Positions 9,837-17,831 of a DNA stretch of 38,447 nucleotides are shown here, one piece after another. The position numbers and the translations under genes are program-made. Source of the stretch: Lachnospiraceae bacterium (GTDB lineage Bacteria; Bacillota; Clostridia; Lachnospirales; Lachnospiraceae); assembly GCA_017482205.1 (NCBI GenBank), contig JAFUNK010000014.1, positions 1 through 38,447 of the forward strand, read 5' to 3'. The notes below the pieces were generated by a model. The model searched no databases and had not been told where the DNA came from. It saw nothing but the letters and a program-made list of their open reading frames with translations. Each line of letters begins with the position of its first letter. Position 1 is the first letter of the stretch.

Positions 9837-11156
9837 ATGTTTACAACACTGAAGAATGCATTTAAAATCCGGGAAATCAGAAATAAAATATTATTTACAT
9901 TCGGCATGTTAGTTGTGATTCGTATCGGATCACAGCTGCCTGTGCCGGGCGTATCATCAGAATTTATTCAGAGCTGGTTTGCAGCAAACTCAAGTGCGTT
10001 TAGTTTCTTTGATGCAATTACCGGTGGTTCCTTTGTACAGATGTCCATATTGGCATTGGGTATCAATCCGTACATTACATCTTCCATTATCGTACAGCTT
10101 TTGACCATTGCGATTCCGAAGCTGGAAGAAATGCAGAAGGATGGCGAAGACGGAAAGAAGAAAATTGCAGCTATCAGCAGATATGTGACTGTGGCATTGG
10201 CACTGATTCAGGCAACAGCTATGACAATCGGTTTCAAAAACCAGTTATTATTGGAGCCCAGTGCATTAAATGTAATTACAGCAATCGCAGCAATGACTGC
10301 AGGTAGTGCATTCCTGATGTGGATTGGTGAAAGAATCACTGAAAAGGGCGTAGGAAACGGTATTTCCGTTGTATTGGTAATCAATATTATTTCCCGCCTG
10401 CCGGCCGAATTAAAAGGTCTGTATGAAAAGTTTGTAACACCTCAGTTTACCAAGGGCAACTTTGCTTCAGGTATTCTGGCGCTTGTAGTTATTGTAGCAA
10501 TCATCATTTTAATGGTGATACTGGTTATCATCTTAAATGGTGGTGTTCGCAAGATTCCTGTGCAGTATGCACAGAAGGTACAGGGAAGAAAACTGATGGG
10601 CGGTCAGGCTTCCAGCATTCCGCTTAAGGTAAATACCTCCGGCGTTATTCCTGTAATCTTTGCACAGTCAATTTTATCATTCCCCCTTTTAATCTGCTCT
10701 TTTGTAGGTTATGAAGGAACAGGATTCTGGGGTGAAGTGTTAAAGTGTATGAATACAGAGAACTGGTGTAATATTAAGCAGCCGATTTATTCCATTGGTC
10801 TGCTGGTATACATCCTGCTGGTAATCTTCTTTGCTTACTTCTATACATCCATAACCTTCAATCCTTTGATGGTTGCTGATAATATGAAGAAGCAGGGTGG
10901 ATTTATCCCCGGCATCAGACCCGGTAAACCTACCAGTGATTACCTGACAAAGGTATTGCATTACATCATCTTTATCGGTGCAGTAGGTCTTACCATTATT
11001 GCTATCCTGCCTTTCATCTTTAATGGTGTTTTTGGTGCAAGTATCAGCTTCGGCGGAACAAGCTTAATCATTATTGTAAGCGTTGTACTGGAAACCATTA
11101 AACAGATTGAATCACAGATGCTGGTTCGTAACTACAAAGGTTTTTTAAATGATTAA
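9837..11156 (+). CDS. secY: Preprotein translocase subunit SecY
   Basis: SecY forms the protein-conducting channel of the Sec translocon in the cytoplasmic membrane. The 439-residue product has about ten hydrophobic helices. Visible hallmarks are RIGSQLPVPGV after helix 1, the plug-proximal FSFFDAITGGSFVQMSILALG, GERITEKGVGNGIS, and the cytoplasmic GKPTSDYLTKVL loop. It is the last gene of the spc transcript: an intrinsic terminator follows within 20 nt, so adk must use its own promoter. Confidence 0.98.
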   Translation: MFTTLKNAFKIREIRNKILFTFGMLVVIRIGSQLPVPGVSSEFIQSWFAANSSAFSFFDAITGGSFVQMSILALGINPYITSSIIVQLLTIAIPKLEEMQKDGEDGKKKIAAISRYVTVALALIQATAMTIGFKNQLLLEPSALNVITAIAAMTAGSAFLMWIGERITEKGVGNGISVVLVINIISRLPAELKGLYEKFVTPQFTKGNFASGILALVVIVAIIILMVILVIILNGGVRKIPVQYAQKVQGRKLMGGQASSIPLKVNTSGVIPVIFAQSILSFPLLICSFVGYEGTGFWGEVLKCMNTENWCNIKQPIYSIGLLVYILLVIFFAYFYTSITFNPLMVADNMKKQGGFIPGIRPGKPTSDYLTKVLHYIIFIGAVGLTIIAILPFIFNGVFGASISFGGTSLIIIVSVVLETIKQIESQMLVRNYKGFLND

Positions 11157-11173
11157 TTGCTTCTGGGCAAAAT

Positions 11174-11206
11174 AATCCGGGGAAGGAAACTTTCCCGGAT
11201 TTTTAA
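11174..11206 (+). terminator. Intrinsic terminator after secY
   Basis: ATCCGGGgAAG pairs with CTTtCCCGGAT around a GAAA loop, followed by TTTTTAATT. This is the expected end of the S10-spc transcript. Confidence 0.85.
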
Positions 11207-11272
11207 TTCTATCAGTAAATTATCGGGTAGTGCAATAAAGCACAATATTTTTAATTCATGTGTTGCAAATGA

Positions 11273-11301
11273 CAGAAATAAACGGTAAAATAATAATGTT
11301 A
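11273..11301 (+). promoter_or_regulatory. Promoter for adk
   Basis: TTGCAA and TAAAAT are separated by exactly 17 bp, and the adk start is about 57 nt downstream of the -10 box. It lies just after the secY terminator, so adk-map-infA are expressed separately from the spc genes. Confidence 0.65.
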
Positions 11302-11357
11302 GGCATTTGTGCCGAAAAACAAGCTGTTTATCATGAAAAAGGGTTGGAGGACAGAAT

Positions 11358-11999
11358 ATGAAGATTATTATGTTAGGCGCACCCGGTGCGGGCAAAGGAA
11401 CACAGGCAAAGATGATTGCCGACAAGTATCAGATTCCCCACATTTCTACCGGTGATATTTTCAGAGCAAATATCAAGAATGGTACAGAGCTGGGTAAGGA
11501 AGCAAAGAAGTATATGGACCAGGGACTTTTAGTACCTGATGAGCTGACTGTAAAGATTCTTCTTGACAGAGTGGCACAGGCAGATTGTGCAAACGGTTAT
11601 GTACTGGACGGTTTCCCCAGAACCATTCCTCAGGCAGAAGTACTGGATAAGGCACTGACTGAGTTAAATGACAAGATTGATTATGCAATTAACGTAGATG
11701 TTCCCGATGAAAACATCATTAACAGAATGTCCGGCAGACGTGCATGCGTTGGTTGCGGCGGTACTTACCACATCGTACACATTCCGCCCAAGACAGAAGG
11801 CATCTGTGATAAATGCGGTCAGGAACTTATTCTTCGTGACGACGATAAGCCTGAAACCGTAAAGAACAGACTGAATGTATATCATGAGCAGACCCAGCCG
11901 TTAATCGATTTCTACACCGCTAAGGGTGTGCTGAAATCCGTAGACGGTACAGTTGATATGAAGGATGTATTCAATTCTATCGTAGAAATTTTAGGTTAG
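11358..11999 (+). CDS. adk: Adenylate kinase
   Basis: Adenylate kinase interconverts ATP + AMP and 2 ADP in the cytoplasm. The 213-residue product has the P-loop [12 protein letters not shown] (residues 7-18), the AMP-binding ISTGDIFRA, the DGFPRT motif, and a long LID domain with a Cys4 zinc site (CVGC and CDKC at about residues 130-153), as in Gram-positive enzymes. The start follows GGAGGACAG. The 250-nt gap after it is largely filled by structured element A. Confidence 0.98.
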   Translation: MKIIMLGAPGAGKGTQAKMIADKYQIPHISTGDIFRANIKNGTELGKEAKKYMDQGLLVPDELTVKILLDRVAQADCANGYVLDGFPRTIPQAEVLDKALTELNDKIDYAINVDVPDENIINRMSGRRACVGCGGTYHIVHIPPKTEGICDKCGQELILRDDDKPETVKNRLNVYHEQTQPLIDFYTAKGVLKSVDGTVDMKDVFNSIVEILG

Positions 12000-12006
12000 T
12001 ATTTTT

Positions 12007-12205
12007 GAGCGGTTTTAATCGTTGTTTGGAGTAACGGTCTAAAAAGTTTCAACGCAGACGTGCTCTCGCTCCATGTGAAACGTAGCGGATGCTAAACTCA
12101 ACCTTCCCTCTATGAGGTCGGTTTCGTTAAGCACCGACGTTTCACAAGGGTCTGCTTATGAAAGCTTTTTAGAACCGATAACCAAGCAAAGGATTAAAAC
12201 TGCTT
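12007..12205. repeat. Structured palindromic element, copy A
   Basis: This is a nested inverted repeat between adk and map. Outer arms are AGCGGTTTTAATC (12008-12020) with GATTAAAACTGCT (12192-12204), TTGTTTGG with CCAAGCAA, and CTAAAAAG with CTTTTTAG. Inside, GCAGAC (12054) pairs with GTCTGC (12150), TGTGAAACGT (12074) perfectly with ACGTTTCACA (12137), and GCT with AGC near 12091/12130. The 130-nt core 12041-12170 aligns without length change to 28001-28130 (copy B). No open reading frame or known RNA family is recognised. It may be a structured noncoding RNA or a nonautonomous repeat; the sequence cannot decide. Confidence 0.85.
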
Positions 12206-12249
12206 CAAAGGAATGAAAGTGGCCGCTATGGCGGCAAAGGAGAGGAAAC

Positions 12250-13002
12250 ATGGCTGTTACAATAAAATCTGCCAGAGAAATTGAACTGATGAGAGAGTCC
12301 TGCAGGCTGCTTGCCCAGGTACACAAAGAACTGGAATATGCGATTAAACCGGGAATGTCCACGCTGGACATAGATATTATGGGAGATACCCTGATTCGTA
12401 AGATGGGATGTATTCCCAACTTTAAAAATTACAATGGTTATCCCGCATCTATTTGTACTTCCGTCAATGATGAAGTGGTGCATGGTATTCCCAATAAGAA
12501 GAGAATTTTGCAGGAAGGCGATATCATCAGTTTGGACGCAGGTCTTATTTATAAAGGTTATCATTCCGATGCAGCCAGAACCCATGCGGTAGGGCAGATT
12601 AGTGCTGAGGCACAGAAATTGATTGAAGTAACCCGCCAAAGTTTCTTTGAAGGAATAAAAATGGCAAAAGCAGGAAATCATTTACATGATATTTCCAATG
12701 CGATAGATGCGTATGTGTCACAGTTTGGTTACGGTATTGTACGGGAACTGGTAGGACACGGTATCGGTACAGCTTTGCATGAAGACCCGCAGGTTCCCAA
12801 TTTTGCACAAAAGCGTAAAGGAATTAAACTGCAGGCAGGTATGACATTGGCAATAGAGCCCATGATTAACATGGGTAGAGCGGATGTAGAATGGCTGGAC
12901 GACGACTGGACAGTGGTAACAGAGGACGGCTCCTTGTCAGCGCATTATGAAAACACCATACTGATTACGGATGGTGAGCCGGAAATCCTGACTCTTTATT
13001 AA
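12250..13002 (+). CDS. map: Methionine aminopeptidase, type I
   Basis: Map removes the initiator methionine from nascent proteins. The 250-residue product is a short type Ia enzyme without an N-terminal zinc extension. Metal ligands are visible as the two aspartates in SLDAGLIYKGYHSDAARTH (about residues 96-114), the histidine in GHGIGTALHE, and glutamates in AIEPM and SAHYENTILI. The start follows AAAGGAGAGG. The family commonly lies between adk and infA. Confidence 0.97.
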   Translation: MAVTIKSAREIELMRESCRLLAQVHKELEYAIKPGMSTLDIDIMGDTLIRKMGCIPNFKNYNGYPASICTSVNDEVVHGIPNKKRILQEGDIISLDAGLIYKGYHSDAARTHAVGQISAEAQKLIEVTRQSFFEGIKMAKAGNHLHDISNAIDAYVSQFGYGIVRELVGHGIGTALHEDPQVPNFAQKRKGIKLQAGMTLAIEPMINMGRADVEWLDDDWTVVTEDGSLSAHYENTILITDGEPEILTLY

Positions 13003-13014
13003 AAGAAAGGGCGC

Positions 13015-13308
13015 ATGCATATTATGATAGGAAGACTGGCATTTTCCAAAGCCGGACACGATAAGGGGACGGTTTATATAATAATAGGGGAGGACGCAGA
13101 AAACGTTTACGTGTGTGACGGTGAATTAAAACCCGTAGAGCGTCCCAAAAAGAAAAACAAAAGGCATATCCAACCAATATATAAAGGTTGTGATGAAGAC
13201 CTCAGGGAAAGGCTTAAAAATAAGCAGCCCGTCCGTAATGAGGAAATAAAGAGAGCAATTAAAGTGTTTATTATGCAAGGAGGTAACAGATGTCAAAAGC
13301 AGATGTAA
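13015..13308 (+). CDS. KOW domain-containing RNA-binding protein (L14e-like)
   Basis: This 97-residue protein begins with a KOW-like beta segment ([21 protein letters not shown]) and continues into a lysine-rich tail ([14 protein letters not shown]). Members of this family occur between map and infA in many Clostridia and resemble archaeal/eukaryotic L14e, so an RNA or ribosome role is likely but not shown here. Two starts are possible, 13015 and 13024; the AAAGAAAGGG site upstream fits either. The 3' end overlaps infA by 19 nt, and the infA ribosome binding site lies inside this gene, which suggests coupling. Confidence 0.85.
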   Translation: MHIMIGRLAFSKAGHDKGTVYIIIGEDAENVYVCDGELKPVERPKKKNKRHIQPIYKGCDEDLRERLKNKQPVRNEEIKRAIKVFIMQGGNRCQKQM

Positions 13309-13508
13309 TCGAAATCGAAGGAACAGTCATTGAAAAACTGCCCAATACCATGTTTCAGGTAGAACTGGAAAACGGTCACAAAGTCCTGGCACATATCAGC
13401 GGTAAATTAAGACAGAACTTTATTCGTATCCTGCCGGGAGATAAAGTAACATTAGAACTTTCTCCCTACGACCTGTCTAAGGGACGTATTATCTGGAGAG
13501 ATAAGTAA
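13290..13508 (+). CDS. infA: Translation initiation factor IF-1
   Basis: IF-1 occupies the 30S A site during initiation. The 72-residue OB-fold protein has the exact family length and the motifs [39 protein letters not shown] and [13 protein letters not shown]. Its ATG lies behind AAGGAGG, which is embedded in the end of the KOW gene. A TCACAGGG/CCCTGTGA stem-loop and a new promoter follow, separating it from rpmJ. Confidence 0.98.
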   Translation: MSKADVIEIEGTVIEKLPNTMFQVELENGHKVLAHISGKLRQNFIRILPGDKVTLELSPYDLSKGRIIWRDK

Positions 13509-13523
13509 GGATAAAAATGCTGT

Positions 13524-13547
13524 TCACAGGGATTTTACTCCCTGTGA
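13524..13547 (+). other. Stem-loop after infA
   Basis: A perfect TCACAGGG/CCCTGTGA stem with an 8-nt loop 15 nt after infA. The downstream sequence is A-rich rather than U-rich, so a canonical terminator is not clear. It may weaken read-through into rpmJ. Confidence 0.5.
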
Positions 13548-13587
13548 TACATAAATAAAAAAAGTAAAAGAAAAACACAAAAAACAC

Positions 13588-13616
13588 TTGTAAACAAAAG
13601 AACTACATGCTATAAT
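13588..13616 (+). promoter_or_regulatory. Promoter for rpmJ and possibly the alpha operon
   Basis: TTGTAA and a perfect TATAAT are separated by 17 bp, 34 nt upstream of the rpmJ start. The flanking DNA is A-rich. It starts a transcript that would carry rpmJ, a terminator-like hairpin, and the structured region before rpsM. Confidence 0.8.
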
Positions 13617-13649
13617 GTAAAACGGTCTTTTTTGAAAGGAGGGTTTAAC

Positions 13650-13763
13650 GTGAAGGTTAGATCATCAGTAAAACCGATTTGCGAAAAGTGCAAAATCATT
13701 AAAAGAAAAGGAAGTATCAGAGTAATCTGTGAGAATCCGAAACACAAACAGAGACAGGGATAA
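13650..13763 (+). CDS. rpmJ: 50S ribosomal protein L36
   Basis: L36 is the smallest 50S protein. The GTG start behind GAAAGGAGGG gives 37 residues beginning [15 protein letters not shown] and ending NPKHKQRQG. The zinc ligands Cys11, Cys14, Cys27 and His32 are present, so it is the zinc-binding form. Because of its size and GTG start it is easily missed. Confidence 0.97.
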   Translation: MKVRSSVKPICEKCKIIKRKGSIRVICENPKHKQRQG

Positions 13764-13818
13764 TCACCAACTTGAAGTTTTAAAATCAAGTATGTGAGTT
13801 CTTGTCCCATTATTGTAT

Positions 13819-13849
13819 GCGGCTGAAAGTATGACTTTCCGCTCTTTTT
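13819..13849 (+). terminator. Terminator or attenuator after rpmJ
   Basis: GCG...GAAAGT pairs with ACTTTCCGC around an ATG loop, followed by TCTTTTTG. It lies 55 nt after rpmJ and 400 nt before rpsM. I find no convincing promoter after it, so it may work as an attenuator that regulates read-through into rpsM-rpoA (inference). Confidence 0.65.
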
Positions 13850-14224
13850 GTGTGTCCGGCGATTTTCGCAGGAAGATACGTAAAACGGGAAGTTGTAATT
13901 TATATATAATGGAAGAGCTTACGGGAGATTACTTGTTGATACCACGACAAAGAGATTTTCTGGATTTGCAAAGAACGCAAATCAACAAAATCTAGGCTTT
14001 GTCGCCAAAAACGCTTAACGCGTTTTTGAAAAGGCAAAACCTGATAATAATCAGAAACTTTTTGTCGGGGAAAGATCGGACACTTCCGGTTGGGTGAAAG
14101 CCCCAATCAACTTAGTAACCAGCAGTCTGGCAAAGCCAGGGTGCATTATGTGTACAGCCTCCGCAGAGCGGGGAGCAAAGACCAGACGTACACAAGCGTT
14201 AAAAATTCCGGGAATCGGAAACGC
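13850..14224 (+). ncRNA. Structured leader region of unknown family upstream of rpsM
   Basis: The 483-nt rpmJ-rpsM gap has no credible gene but dense pairing. GTGTCCG (13852) pairs with CGGACAC (14077) and closes a ~230-nt domain. CGACAAAG (13945) can pair with CTTTGTCG (13997) or with CTTTTTGTCG (14058), two exclusive states. Local hairpins are GATTTGC/GCAAATC, CAAAAACGC/GCGTTTTTG (14006-14028) and CTGAT/ATCAG (14041-14054). A second domain has GGTTGGG/CCCAATC, GTCTGG (14125)/CCAGAC (14182) and GTGTAC (14150)/GTACAC (14188). TTCCG/CGGAA sits just before the rpsM ribosome binding site. I do not recognise a known riboswitch or ribosomal leader motif. Confidence 0.65.
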
Positions 14225-14246
14225 ACAGAAAATGGAGGAAACGTAA

Positions 14247-14618
14247 ATGGCTCGTATCGCAGGTGTTGACTTACCTAGAGAAAAACGTGTAGAGATTGGT
14301 TTGACTTATATCTATGGAATTGGTAGAGTAACTTCAAACAAAATCTTGGCAGAAGCAGGTGTAAATCCTGATACTCGTGTCAGAGAACTGACAGACGATG
14401 AAGTAAAGAAAATCAGCGAAGCAATCGAAACTCTGGATGTTACCGTAGAAGGTGATTTGAGAAGAGAAATCGCATTAAACATCAAGAGATTACAGGAAAT
14501 CGGATGCTATCGTGGTGTTCGTCATCGTAAGGGTCTTCCCGTTCGTGGTCAGAAGACTAAGACAAATGCTAGAACCCGTAAAGGTCCTAAGAGAACCGTT
14601 GCTAATAAGAAAAAATAA
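14247..14618 (+). CDS. rpsM: 30S ribosomal protein S13
   Basis: S13 forms the head-body bridge with the 50S subunit. The 123-residue product shows [34 protein letters not shown] and the basic end [21 protein letters not shown]. The start follows ATGGAGG. It is the first gene of the alpha-operon block and the one directly behind the structured leader. In E. coli the equivalent spot is the S4 repressor target. Confidence 0.98.
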   Translation: MARIAGVDLPREKRVEIGLTYIYGIGRVTSNKILAEAGVNPDTRVRELTDDEVKKISEAIETLDVTVEGDLRREIALNIKRLQEIGCYRGVRHRKGLPVRGQKTKTNARTRKGPKRTVANKKK

Positions 14619-14705
14619 GTAACGTAGATGGTGCATATTGTGTACCGTTGCAAAAATAAGTATTGTGTAACTGCAAACAATTTTGAGAAAGTAGGTTAGT
14701 TTAAA

Positions 14706-15107
14706 ATGGCTAAGAAAGTAACAGCTAATAAGAAAGTCGCTAAAAGACGCGTAAAGAAAAACGTTGAACGTGGACAGGCACATATCCAGTCTTCCTTTAA
14801 CAATACCATCGTTACATTAACTGATACCGAAGGTAATGCATTAAGCTGGGCAAGTGCTGGTGGTCTTGGATTTAGAGGTTCAAGGAAATCTACTCCCTAT
14901 GCAGCACAGATGGCAGCAGAAACTGCAACCAAGGCTGCTTTAATCCACGGATTAAAGACTGTAGATGTATTTGTAAAGGGTCCCGGTTCAGGACGTGAAG
15001 CAGCAATTCGTGCCCTTCAGGCATGTGGTCTGGAAGTTACCAGCATCCGCGACGTAACTCCCGTACCTCACAATGGATGCCGTCCTCCTAAGAGACGTCG
15101 CGTTTAG
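14706..15107 (+). CDS. rpsK: 30S ribosomal protein S11
   Basis: S11 lines the platform near the E site. The 133-residue protein has the family blocks [49 protein letters not shown] and the end [18 protein letters not shown]. Its ribosome binding site (GTAGGTTAG) is poorer than those of its neighbours, and the 87-nt gap after rpsM contains nothing else recognised. Confidence 0.98.
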   Translation: MAKKVTANKKVAKRRVKKNVERGQAHIQSSFNNTIVTLTDTEGNALSWASAGGLGFRGSRKSTPYAAQMAAETATKAALIHGLKTVDVFVKGPGSGREAAIRALQACGLEVTSIRDVTPVPHNGCRPPKRRRV

Positions 15108-15203
15108 TGTGAAACTTGAAACAAGTTGGAAGAAAGCCGCGGCGTGATGCCCGGTTGTAAACAATAGTCAGAGGCATAGGCCTCACAGAAAGGAAACATA
15201 AAA

Positions 15204-15797
15204 ATGGCAGTAAATAGAGTACCCGTACTGAAAAGATGTAGAAGTTTAGGTTTAGAGCCTCAATACTTAGGCTACGACAAGAAGTCTAACAGAACCAGCG
15301 CAAGAGCAGGCAAGAAGATGAGCGAGTATGGTCTTCAGTTAAGAGAGAAGCAGAAAGCAAAATTCATCTATGGTGTATTAGAGAAGCCTTTCAGAAATTA
15401 CTATGAAAAGGCTGACAGAATGAAAGGTATGACCGGTGAAAACCTGATGGTTATCCTGGAAAGAAGACTGGACAGCGTAATTTTTAGAATGGGCTTTGCA
15501 AGAACCAGAAGAGAAGCTAGACAGATTGTTGGTCACAAGCATGTACTTGTAAACGGCAAGAACATCAAAGTACCTTCTTACTTAATTAAGGCTGGCGATG
15601 TAATCGAAATCAGAGAAAAATCCAAATCTTTACAGAGATACAAAGATATCGTTGAAGTAACAGCAGGAAGACTTGTTCCTGAATGGATGGATGTTGATAT
15701 CGAAGGTCTTAAGGGAACTGTAAAAGCACTTCCTACCAGAGAACAGATTGATGTTCCTGTAAATGAAATGCTTATCGTCGAATTATATTCTAAATAA
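15204..15797 (+). CDS. rpsD: 30S ribosomal protein S4
   Basis: S4 initiates 30S assembly and forms part of the mRNA entry channel; in several bacteria it represses its own mRNA. The 197-residue product has an S4 RNA-binding domain around [20 protein letters not shown] and [17 protein letters not shown]. Only one N-terminal cysteine is present (LKRCRSLG), so this is the zinc-independent type. It lies in the alpha operon instead of being monocistronic as in Bacillus. The 96-nt gap before it has AACTTG/CAAGTT and GAGGC/GGCCTC mini-hairpins. Confidence 0.98.
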   Translation: MAVNRVPVLKRCRSLGLEPQYLGYDKKSNRTSARAGKKMSEYGLQLREKQKAKFIYGVLEKPFRNYYEKADRMKGMTGENLMVILERRLDSVIFRMGFARTRREARQIVGHKHVLVNGKNIKVPSYLIKAGDVIEIREKSKSLQRYKDIVEVTAGRLVPEWMDVDIEGLKGTVKALPTREQIDVPVNEMLIVELYSK

Positions 15798-15835
15798 GCC
15801 GTAATTAAAATAGTTCGTAAAGGAGGGTATTTGCA

Positions 15836-16795
15836 GTGTTTGATTTTGAAAGACCGAATATTGAGGTTGCTGAAATTTCTGAAGACAAAAAGTATGGCAG
15901 ATTTGTAGTGGAACCTTTGGAAAGAGGTTACGGTATCACCCTTGGTAATTCTTTAAGAAGAATCATGTTGTCTTCCCTGCCCGGTGCGGCAGTAAGTCAG
16001 GTAAAGATTGAAGGCGTATTACACGAGTTCAGTTCTATTCCCGGCGTAAAAGAAGATGTAACAGAGATTATCATGAATATCAAGAGCCTTGCTATCAAGA
16101 ATAGCAGCGAAACAAATGAGCCTAAGACCGCATATATTGAGTTTGAAGGCGAAGGCGTTGTAAGAGCATCTGATATTCAGGCTGACGCAGACATAGAAAT
16201 CCTCAATCCGGATTTGGTAATTGCTACCTTAAGTGGCGGCAAAGAAACCAAGTTGTATATGGAACTGACCATTACAAAGGGCAGAGGTTACATCAGTGCA
16301 GATAAGAATAAAAATGACGACCTGCCTATTGGTGTAATCGCAATCGATTCCATCTATACACCGGTTGAAAGAGTAAACGTAACAGTAGAAAATACCCGTG
16401 TGGGTCAGATTACAGACTACGACAAGCTTACCTTGGATGTATATACCAATGGAACTTTAGTTCCCGATGAAGCTGTAAGTTTGGCTGCAAAAGTACTCAG
16501 CGAACACTTAAGCCTTTTCATTGATTTATCTGAAAATGCTAAAACTGCAGAAGTTATGGTAGAAAAAGAAGACGATGAAAAAGAAAAAGTTCTCGAAATG
16601 AGTATCGACGAATTAGAGTTGTCTGTTCGTTCCTACAACTGCTTGAAGAGAGCAGGTATCAATACTGTTGAAGAACTGATTAACAAGACTCCCGAAGATA
16701 TGATGAAGGTTCGTAACTTAGGCCGCAAGTCTTTGGAAGAAGTTCTTGCAAAATTAAAAGAATTAGGTCTGCAGCTGAATCCCAGCGAAGACTAA
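15836..16795 (+). CDS. rpoA: DNA-directed RNA polymerase subunit alpha
   Basis: The alpha dimer scaffolds RNA polymerase, and its C-terminal domain contacts UP elements and activators. The 319-residue product has the N-terminal domain with [20 protein letters not shown] at about residues 22-41 and the C-terminal HhH domain ([20 protein letters not shown] and [11 protein letters not shown], residues ~262-300), joined by an acidic linker. The GTG start follows AAAGGAGGG. A very stable stem-loop begins immediately after the stop. Confidence 0.98.
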   Translation: MFDFERPNIEVAEISEDKKYGRFVVEPLERGYGITLGNSLRRIMLSSLPGAAVSQVKIEGVLHEFSSIPGVKEDVTEIIMNIKSLAIKNSSETNEPKTAYIEFEGEGVVRASDIQADADIEILNPDLVIATLSGGKETKLYMELTITKGRGYISADKNKNDDLPIGVIAIDSIYTPVERVNVTVENTRVGQITDYDKLTLDVYTNGTLVPDEAVSLAAKVLSEHLSLFIDLSENAKTAEVMVEKEDDEKEKVLEMSIDELELSVRSYNCLKRAGINTVEELINKTPEDMMKVRNLGRKSLEEVLAKLKELGLQLNPSED

Positions 16796-16907
16796 AGCGA
16801 AAATAAATTCTAAGGTGCTGTAATACAGCACCTAAGAATTTATTTTCGCTTCGAAATAATGATCAGGGTCATTATTTCCAATGGGAATGGCGAAGCCATT
16901 CTTCCCA
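16796..16907 (+). other. Three stem-loops between rpoA and rplQ
   Basis: Hairpin 1 has 25-nt arms (16796-16820 and 16826-16850) with one mismatch and a TAATA loop, opening AGCGAAAATAAATTC directly after the rpoA stop. Hairpin 2 is GAAATAATGA/TCATTATTTC (16853-16878). Hairpin 3 pairs TGGGAATGG with CCATTCTTCCCA (16882-16907). None ends in a U-tract. rplQ starts 134 nt later, and a CATCTG/CAGATG pairing is the only other structure in between. Confidence 0.8.
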
Positions 16908-17041
16908 ATATAGATGACTGCATCTGTGGTAAATCCAATGTGTATGCAGATGTATATCATAAATGGCTATTAACAGCATTCGGTATGTAAGTCCAAAGAG
17001 CGTGGCCGGATGTACCATGAAATGAGAAAGGAATTAAAACA

Positions 17042-17647
17042 ATGGCAAAGTACAGAAAACTTGGCAGAACCAGCAGCCAGAGAAAAGCATTATTAAAGAA
17101 TCAGGTAACCGCATTACTGTATACCGGTAAGATTGTTACCACCGAAGCAAAAGCAAAAGAAGTTCGTAAGATTGCAGAAGGCCTTATTGCAATGGCTGTA
17201 GCAGAAAAAGATAACTTCGAAACCGTAAAGGTTACCGCTAAGGTTGCTCGTAAAGACAAAGATGGCAAGAGAGTAAAGCAGATCGTTGATAAGGAGACCG
17301 GTAAGGTTCTTTCCGAAACTCATCGTGACAAAGACGGTAAGATTTTAAAAATCGAAAACGGTGTAACCGTTACCGTTTATGACGAAGTAGAAAAGGAAAT
17401 CAAGAAGGATATGCCTTCCAGACTGCACGCTCGTCGTCAGATGTTAAAGGTTCTGTGCCCTGTAAAGGAAGTTCCTACTGAAAATGCAGGCAAGAAGAAA
17501 AATACCAAGGAAGTTGATATGGTTGCAAAACTGTTCGACGAAATCGCTCCTAAATATGAAAGCCGTAAGGGTGGTTACACCAGAATCATCAAGATCGGTC
17601 AGCGTAAGGGCGACGGTGCTATGGAAGTAGTACTGGAACTGGTATAA
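17042..17647 (+). CDS. rplQ: 50S ribosomal protein L17 with a large internal insertion
   Basis: L17 lies at the solvent side of the 50S near the tunnel exit. Family cores are present: [18 protein letters not shown] and [13 protein letters not shown] at the N-terminus, and [20 protein letters not shown] with [12 protein letters not shown] at the C-terminus. The protein is 201 residues instead of the common 115-130. The extra ~75 residues lie mainly at about 62-125, with two similar lysine-rich segments ([10 protein letters not shown] and [10 protein letters not shown]) that look like a beta-rich extension. The start follows GAAAGGA. Confidence 0.96.
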   Translation: MAKYRKLGRTSSQRKALLKNQVTALLYTGKIVTTEAKAKEVRKIAEGLIAMAVAEKDNFETVKVTAKVARKDKDGKRVKQIVDKETGKVLSETHRDKDGKILKIENGVTVTVYDEVEKEIKKDMPSRLHARRQMLKVLCPVKEVPTENAGKKKNTKEVDMVAKLFDEIAPKYESRKGGYTRIIKIGQRKGDGAMEVVLELV

Positions 17648-17671
17648 TCAAAACAGTAAATAGTTTGCATG

Positions 17672-17710
17672 GAAAACCGGTAGTCTTAGGGCTGCCGGTT
17701 TTGTTTGTTC
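17672..17710 (+). terminator. Intrinsic terminator after rplQ
   Basis: AAAACCGGTAG pairs with CTGCCGGTTTT, followed by GTTTGTT. It ends the alpha-operon transcript. Confidence 0.8.
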
Positions 17711-17769
17711 ATTATCAATGGATGGGCGAAAATTTTTTTGTGTAAATTTTATAAAATTATATATAAATG

Positions 17770-17798
17770 TGGAAAAATTTTTCAAAATGGACTATAAT
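17770..17798 (+). promoter_or_regulatory. Putative promoter for the chemotaxis receptor
   Basis: A perfect TATAAT lies at 17793-17798, with a weak TGGAAA 17 bp upstream in strongly AT-rich DNA. No flagellar sigma-28-type motif was found. Confidence 0.5.
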
Positions 17799-17831
17799 GT
17801 AACTATGACTATATAGGTTGGAGGGTATGGC

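Noticed and set aside
12156-12681. Antisense frames opposite map
   Set aside because: Map motifs are intact, and the antisense frames have no start signals.
13813-13995. 60-codon reading frame in the rpmJ-rpsM gap
   Set aside because: It overlaps the terminator-like hairpin and structured stems, lacks a ribosome binding site and has no recognisable protein features.
13850-14224. T-box, known riboswitch or group II intron
   Set aside because: No T-box specifier or TGGNACCACG-type sequence, no riboswitch core that I recognise, and no domain V or maturase.
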